Position numbers and translations under genes: made by a program
Assembly: GCA_964017145.1 (NCBI GenBank)
Contig: OZ024849.1
Location: forward strand, 3,348,001-3,412,000
DNA length: 64,000 nt
Direction of reading: 5' to 3'
Source: Agrocybe praecox
Lineage: Eukaryota > Basidiomycota > Agaricomycetes > Agaricales > Agrocybaceae
Shown here: in pieces, positions 58,701 to 64,000 of the stretch
How positions within the stretch are numbered: position 1 is the first letter of the stretch
Layout: each line of letters starts with the position of its first letter
The notes under the pieces: generated by a model
What the model was told of the DNA's origin: nothing
Database searches by the model: none
What the model saw: only the letters and a program-made list of their open reading frames with translations

Positions 58701-61150
58701 TCACTAATTCGCCTGCAGAGTTTCAGAAATGTATGGTGATGGTATTAAAAGACGAAATTCCTAATACAGCCAATATATTTATAGATGACCTTCCCGTTAA
58801 AGGCCCAAAAACTCAGTATTTACTCGAGAACAGTAAACCTGCCACCATGCCTGGAAATGAAGGCATACACCAGTTCATTTGGGAACATGCACAGGATGTA
58901 CATAGAATCATGCACCGTGTTGCATGTTCTGGTGCTACGTTTGCAGCAAATAAAGCGCAAATATGCTTACCTGAAGTGCTTATCATTGGACAGAAATGTA
59001 ATTCAAAAGGACGTGAACCTGACAATAAAAAGGTAGAGAAGATACTTACCTGGCCGCAGCTATCCACGCCAAAAGAAGTACGTCAATTTTTGGGGCTCTG
59101 TGGAACTGTTCAGATATGGATACCTAATTACTCCAAAATTGTCAGGCCATTAACAGAATTATACCACATAGGAGCTGAATTTGTTTGGGATGAATGTCGT
59201 CAAGCCGCTTTTGATCAAATTAAGGAACTAATTTCAAGCAGCCCTGCATTACAACCCATTGATTACACATCCACCCTACCGGTCATCCTCTCTGTTGATT
59301 CAAGTAGAGATGCAGCAGGAATGATATTATCACAAATTGATGAAGATGGAAAATATTGACCTGCCCGATACGGATCTGTTCCTATGTCAGAAAGAGAATC
59401 GTGTTACTCACAGCCAAAATTAGAACTATTTGGGTTATATCGTGCCCTTCGACACTGGCGACTGTATATCATTGGTGTCAAGCAACTCCACATTGAAGTT
59501 GATGCTCAATACATAAAAGGAATGCTGAATGAGCCCGATCTACAGCCAAGCACAGCAGTTAATCGATGGATTCAAGGCATCCTTATGTTTGACTTCAAAT
59601 TAATACACGTACCTGCGGAAAAGCATAAAGGCCCAGACGCACTATCTAGACGACCACTTGCAGAAGGAGAAGAACCTGAAAGTGATGATGACTCATGGCT
59701 AGATAACATCGCCCTTCTAACATTCATTCCGGATCACAAATTTATGTTCAACCTGGAAGAAAATGTCAATACAAACACTGATATTAATTTGCCCTCATGT
59801 TTTGCTGCTTGAGCGCAGCAAGAAGAACTTTTAAATAATATTAAATATTTTTTAACAACTCTTGAATCACCCAACATTGCCGACCTACAAAAAAAGCGAC
59901 GGTTTCTTGCCAAGGCGATGGAATTCTTTGTTAAGGAAACCAAACTCTATAAGCGAAATGGATCAAAGCCACCATTACTCGTAGTCACTGAGCCTGCCAA
60001 AAAGCTTATAATCTTAAATCAAGCGCATGAGAATTTAGGTCACCAAGGTGTCCAGGCAGTGCATGAAACTATACGTCATCGATTTTTTTGGCCTCATATG
60101 AGGGCAGACGTGTATCATCATGTCCGATCATGTCATGAATGTCAGATTCAAAGCCTAAAAAGACTGGAAATACCACTGACTGTATCAACACCGACTTCAC
60201 TGTTTGCAAAAGTCTATATTGATATAATGCACATGCCCGAAAGTAAAGGATTCAAATATATTGTTGTGGTTAGAGACGATTTGTCTGGAACATGTGAAGC
60301 CCAAGCCTTACGCAATGCAACATCAAAGGAGTTATCTAAGTTTTTTTGGAACATGATCTATTGCCGATATGGAGCTCCACAGAAAGTTATAACCGACAAT
60401 GGTCCGGAAGTCAAGAAAGCATTTGAAATTCTTCTCAAACACTTAGGAATTCCACAAATTAAAATTATGCCTTATAATCACTATGCCAATGGAGTAGTAG
60501 AACGTGGTCATTTTACGCTCAGGGAAGCGATTGTCAAGTCTTGCCAAGGTAATATTAAGAATTGGCCAGATAAGATACCAGAAGCATTATTTGCGGACCA
60601 TGTAACTGTGAGCCGTACTACTGGGTTCTCTCCATACCAGCTCTTACACGGTACTGATCCGATCTTACCCCTAGACCTTACCGAAGCCACATTTTTGGTT
60701 GACGGATTTAGAACAGGACTTACAACCAGTGAATTACTGGCCCTACGAATGAGACAACTTGAGAAGCATGAGAATGATAAAATCAAAGTAGCAGAAACAC
60801 TTCGAAAAGCCCGATTTGCGTCCAAGGCACAATTTGAACAAAGATTTCATCAGCGAATGACACATGAAACATATAACCCTGGAGAATTAGTACTAATTCG
60901 GAACACTGCGGTAGAATCATCACTGGATCGCAAACATAAACCACGTTATTTAGGGCCATACCAGGTTGTAGGACAAACTGAATACAGAGCATACCAGCTC
61001 AGAGAATTAGACGGCACAAATATGCAGACTAAAGTAACACCCTTTCGATTACTCCCATACATTTCACGACACCATTCATTCATGAGAGAAAACCACCAAG
61101 ACAACTCCGAACAAGCAGATTCAGGAACATCTAGTTCTGAGTCCGATTAG
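55694..61150 (+). pseudogene. Gypsy ORF2: pol (RT, RNase H, integrase), interrupted by four TGA codons
   Basis: An ATG at 55694 overlaps the last 20 bases of ORF1 in the +1 frame, and the frame runs to TAG at 61148-61150. First comes about 900 residues rich in Tyr, Phe, Ser and His with no known domain (55694-58130). Then reverse transcriptase: YRSRWFVDLKKNGKLRIVHD (58426), FIDD catalytic motif (58778), VRQFLGLCGTVQIWIPNYSK (59080). RNase H-like sequence follows (SQPKLELFGLYRALRHWRLY, 59400). Integrase has HHCC (GHQGVQAVH to CHECQ, 60040-60145), catalytic D in YIDIMHM, D in ITDNGPE, E in GVVERGH, and a GPYQVV motif near the C-terminus. TGA stops are at 57134, 58637, 59357 and 59810. The latter two sit where related elements, as I recall them, have arginine. 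Confidence 0.88.
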
Positions 61151-61329
61151 TATCCAATAGATTTGTTGACATGATCTAAAAATTCAAGCAAACACATCAG
61201 GAAAAACACTTTGGCCAAAAATAGCCTTGAAGTGTATTATTGCAAAAAAGGTGCATCAAATACTCTCTAGGTTACTCCTGTGGTACCCTGAGTAGCCCTA
61301 GTACACCCTGAGTAGTCCCAGTACACTCT

Positions 61330-61387
61330 GACACACCCTGAGTAGCATTCTTAACTCTGACACACCCTGAGTAGCATTCTTAACTCT
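61330..61387 (+). repeat. 29-bp tandem repeat, two copies, with flanking shorter units
   Basis: Two identical 29-base units starting GACACACCCTGAGTAGCATT are preceded by looser repeats of ACCCTGAGTAG from about 61287. The block lies just past the end of the Gypsy integrase. Confidence 0.85.
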
Positions 61388-61484
61388 GAGGATGCTGTAA
61401 TATTCCTAAATGGTATATGACTATTATGACTTGGACATAGAACCATGACGCAAAGCATATATTGATTATTTATAGTATAAATGT

Positions 61485-64000
61485 CTAATACAATGTCTGA
61501 TAGGCATACACACTCTTCCAGTTATTTAGCAAAAATATAGGTACAATGTCCAATGCTGTCTCAGATGTAATGGTTAAACTAACACAAGAACGGTCAGAAA
61601 ACCTGGGTATAAGCATACAGCTCTGGCGTATAGAGCTAAGTGGAATAATTTGAAATATTGGCTGGGCCATTTTCCTTACCAAGTACATTCCACTGGATTC
61701 GTCTGGTCCACTGTTGAAAGGAGCAAACAGCTCAATGTATGCCATCTCTTCTCTTGGCCATTCTTTTGGTACTTCTTGGTTTCCTAGCCCAATGTCAATA
61801 GTTTGTGGAAGCTTGAAAATCAAATGAACTCTCGCAGCTTGTGTTCCTTAATTAGTAAAAATTAGCACCATTAGAATCAAAATAAACCCAAAATTATACC
61901 TTGTAAACCAACAGTCTGCGCTTCATCATGGATATTAACAATGACTGTATCATGGCGTCCATTTAAATTCTGTGGTGATGGAGGAATAGCTTTTACAGTG
62001 TCATTTTTCTCAATATCCTGGCCATCATAGTTTTCGACAAGACTATTCGGATGGAATTTAAACTGGGTAAAACAATCCACATGTTGAAAAGGAAGATTGT
62101 AAAGCCTTGCACTAGTATTGGATGTGCAGGAGCCCTTGGTAAGAAATTTGTTCATATACTCCTTTAAGTGCTGAGAGAATAAGCGAGTTCCATGATTCTG
62201 TTCAATTACTGTAATAGGGTGTCCAGGGTATGGAGGATATTTGGCGATCTTAATAATAGGTTTCTCTTTCAGTTTAGTCGGGGGCCTTTTGGCAGGTTCG
62301 TTCTGGGAGTCCACTCATTCCAAGTAGTTATCAAACATAGAAACCTTTTCCTGTCGTGATAGCCAATTGACCATCTGAGGAAATTTGTCTCGTCGATTTG
62401 ATGCTCGCCATCCTTCCTTTGCAAAATCAATATGAAAGTGTTCAAATGCTTCTGTGTTGTAATTGTCTGTTGTTCCAAATAGCTTGATGGACTCAACATA
62501 GTGGAGTAAGGAGTGGAATTTGGGTATGTTGAGATCTTGATGAATACCAACTTTGATGAAGAATTCCTTATGTTTTTCAAAGCTGTTTAGAGCATCTTCG
62601 AGATATCCAAGCGTGTCTGAGTCATGGGACTTATATTGCGCAAGATATGTGAAGTCCAAAAGAGCTTTAATCGCACGTATGCCTTCATTTGCAACAATGC
62701 CAACAAGACAGCCAAGTAGTACCTTAGCCATATTCTTTTGCTCAGGACCAGAAATCTGGCTAAGAGCGGAAAATCCATTTTTGAAGTGACGCACACCAAA
62801 GGCAGGAGGAAGAGCTCGTAAGCATTTATCAAGCTCTTCAGGGCTCAAGAGCATTTGGCACCAGTTGATTATATACTTGAGGACGCCTTGATAAAGCTGG
62901 TGAAGAATATCGGGGGTGATGGCTTTATGAATGTCACAGAATGGAAAATCCTTCCAAAAAGGATCGTAAATGCTTTCTGACACGTCTTGCTCCATGCATT
63001 TCTGGTAGAACTGATTCTCCTTTGTGGACATTCTTTTTGCTTCCGCAATCACATCCAGTGTCCACTTTCTGGTACGAAATGGGGCTAATTCCGAATTTTC
63101 AAGATCTTTTGCTGGTGCAGTACATTTTGGACAGGTTCTGTATTTTGTGCAAGCTACAAGGCATTGTTTGGGAAAGTCGGCAACATAGCACGCAAGTATA
63201 GGGAATACATTTCTGATGTCTCCATTGCCACTTGTTATGTGAATGCCCTCTTTTCCTGCTTGAATCAAGGGCCCAAGTACAAAGCGCATAGCCTCATGGA
63301 AGATATATTGATTCCATATGCCAACTTGTTTCTTCTTCAATGCGGCACCCTTTAATTTTGTTGATGTATCGCAAGGAAGATAGGCGATTAAAACGCATGC
63401 TCGTTTTGATGGTTTTCGTCGAATATATTTTGGGATATTTCCAAGTGTAAGGTAAACAGGGTATGCACTTTTTCCACCCGAGAAATTTGTAAGCTGGGTT
63501 TTATCTGTCGCAATAATTACTGGTGCAATAGTAGCACCTTTAGGAAGCTTGCTCTACATGTCGGAATGAGTGCCATAAACTTGAATTTTCAGAACGTTTT
63601 CTTACCTGGACGGCATGCCACCACTGTCCTGTCCATAATTCTGTATATATTCTCTCCTCCTTGCTTGCAGTTTTGAAGATTTTCTGTGGCTTGTAAACCA
63701 AGCTGAATGAAAGAGACGGATCCCCCAAAAGACTATGAATGGCATCAATAGGATCCCTATATCTTATTGTATGGGCCATATTGGGAATATCCTGAAAGAA
63801 GAGATCCTCGACCTTCCATGTTCTCGCACGATCTGGTATATCATTATCAATTATCTGGTGCAAACTTCTTGTATTAGTATATGAGATTCCTAATTTATCC
63901 TGAACCTACTTGGGGTATTAGTACTCAGGTAGAATTAGAAAGAGAGAAAAACATACACCCGGTATAGACAGCAATCTGTCAAGTGATTTGTGCCCAATTC
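61485..64000 (-). CDS. Plavaka-type (CACTA-like) DDE transposase, 5' end beyond window
   Basis: Minus-strand exons in order. First 63863-63592 (DPIDAIHSLLGDPSLSFSLV, WTGQWWHAVQ); then, after a roughly 50-base intron, a long exon with KGATIAPVIIATDKTQLTNF, YPVYLTLGNIPKYIRRKPSK, CTKYRTCPKC, DIHKAITPDILHQLYQGVLK, KFHSLLHYVESIKLFGTTDN and TEAFEHFHIDFAKEGWRASN. A final exon to 61485 contains AYIELFAPFNSGPDESSGMY. These are diagnostic Plavaka blocks. A single TGA at 62315-62317 interrupts the long exon after FDNYLE; the frame continues without shift (VDSQNEPAKRPPTKLKEKP). Otherwise the gene looks complete in its visible part. The N-terminal zinc-finger part lies right of the window, and further intron borders near 63870-63960 suggest at least one more exon. 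If the TGA is real the transposase is truncated. Confidence 0.85.

Larger units (their letters stand above)
50089..61171 (+). mobile_element. Ty3/Gypsy LTR retrotransposon, internal region about 11 kb
   Basis: A primer-binding-site-like TGGAGCCC at 50093 is followed by ORF1 (gag, zinc knuckle, aspartic protease and an extra C-terminal region) and an overlapping ORF2 (unassigned region, reverse transcriptase, RNase H, integrase). Order and motifs are those of Ty3/Gypsy elements common in Agaricomycetes. The internal region is much longer than the usual 4-5 kb. No frameshift is visible; all interruptions are TGA. No 3' LTR was recognised before the Plavaka gene begins at 61485. Confidence 0.9.

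Noticed and set aside
61164..61171. TGTTGACA as the start of a 3' LTR
   Set aside because: It matches the last bases of the proposed 5' LTR, but the sequence after it does not resemble 48508 onward and no polypurine tract precedes it.

Overview
The window looks like nuclear DNA of a mushroom-forming basidiomycete (Agaricomycetes). The evidence is short GT-AG introns, several with CTAAC-type branch sites, together with Zn2Cys6 regulators, a CFEM secreted protein, a DUF6534-type membrane protein, and KDZ and Plavaka transposases, which are typical of that group. No rRNA, tRNA or CRISPR array could be supported. All gene models are spliced by eye.

Region 1 (about 1-8.9 kb) is ordinary gene space: an MFS sugar transporter (306-2675), a small CFEM protein (3101-3503), a long stretch without a convincing gene, and a Zn2Cys6 transcription factor (6081-7925). 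Region 2 (8.9-14 kb) is a well-preserved KDZ-type transposase gene ending in a Ulp1/SENP-like cysteine protease, preceded by six copies of a 20-bp minisatellite. Region 3 (14-25.4 kb) mixes broken copies of conserved housekeeping or signalling genes (a ribosomal P2 tail, HSP90, a G-protein alpha subunit) with three apparently intact genes of unknown function. Region 4 (27-29 kb) holds a DUF6534-type membrane protein.

Region 5 (30-42 kb) is a local duplication cluster. It contains two intact-looking Zn2Cys6 regulators (31960-33789 and 39943-41878), two broken relatives (34222-35060 and 37198-38602), an intact F-box gene (30201-31342) and a truncated copy of it (36455-37082). The regulator at 6081-7925 belongs to the same family. 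An intron at exactly the same place inside the zinc cluster supports common descent.

Region 6 (42.2-64 kb) is visibly more AT-rich and is almost entirely mobile DNA. It holds a decayed Copia element split by a TIR-bearing MITE, a partial inverted copy of a Gypsy element, an 11-kb Gypsy element (about 50.1-61.15 kb) with its probable 5' LTR, and a Plavaka transposase gene running off the right edge. The Gypsy element is the most striking object. Its two very long reading frames contain no frameshift that I can see, yet they are broken eight times, every time by TGA. That pattern points to CpG deamination at CGA arginine codons, or much less likely to stop-codon recoding.
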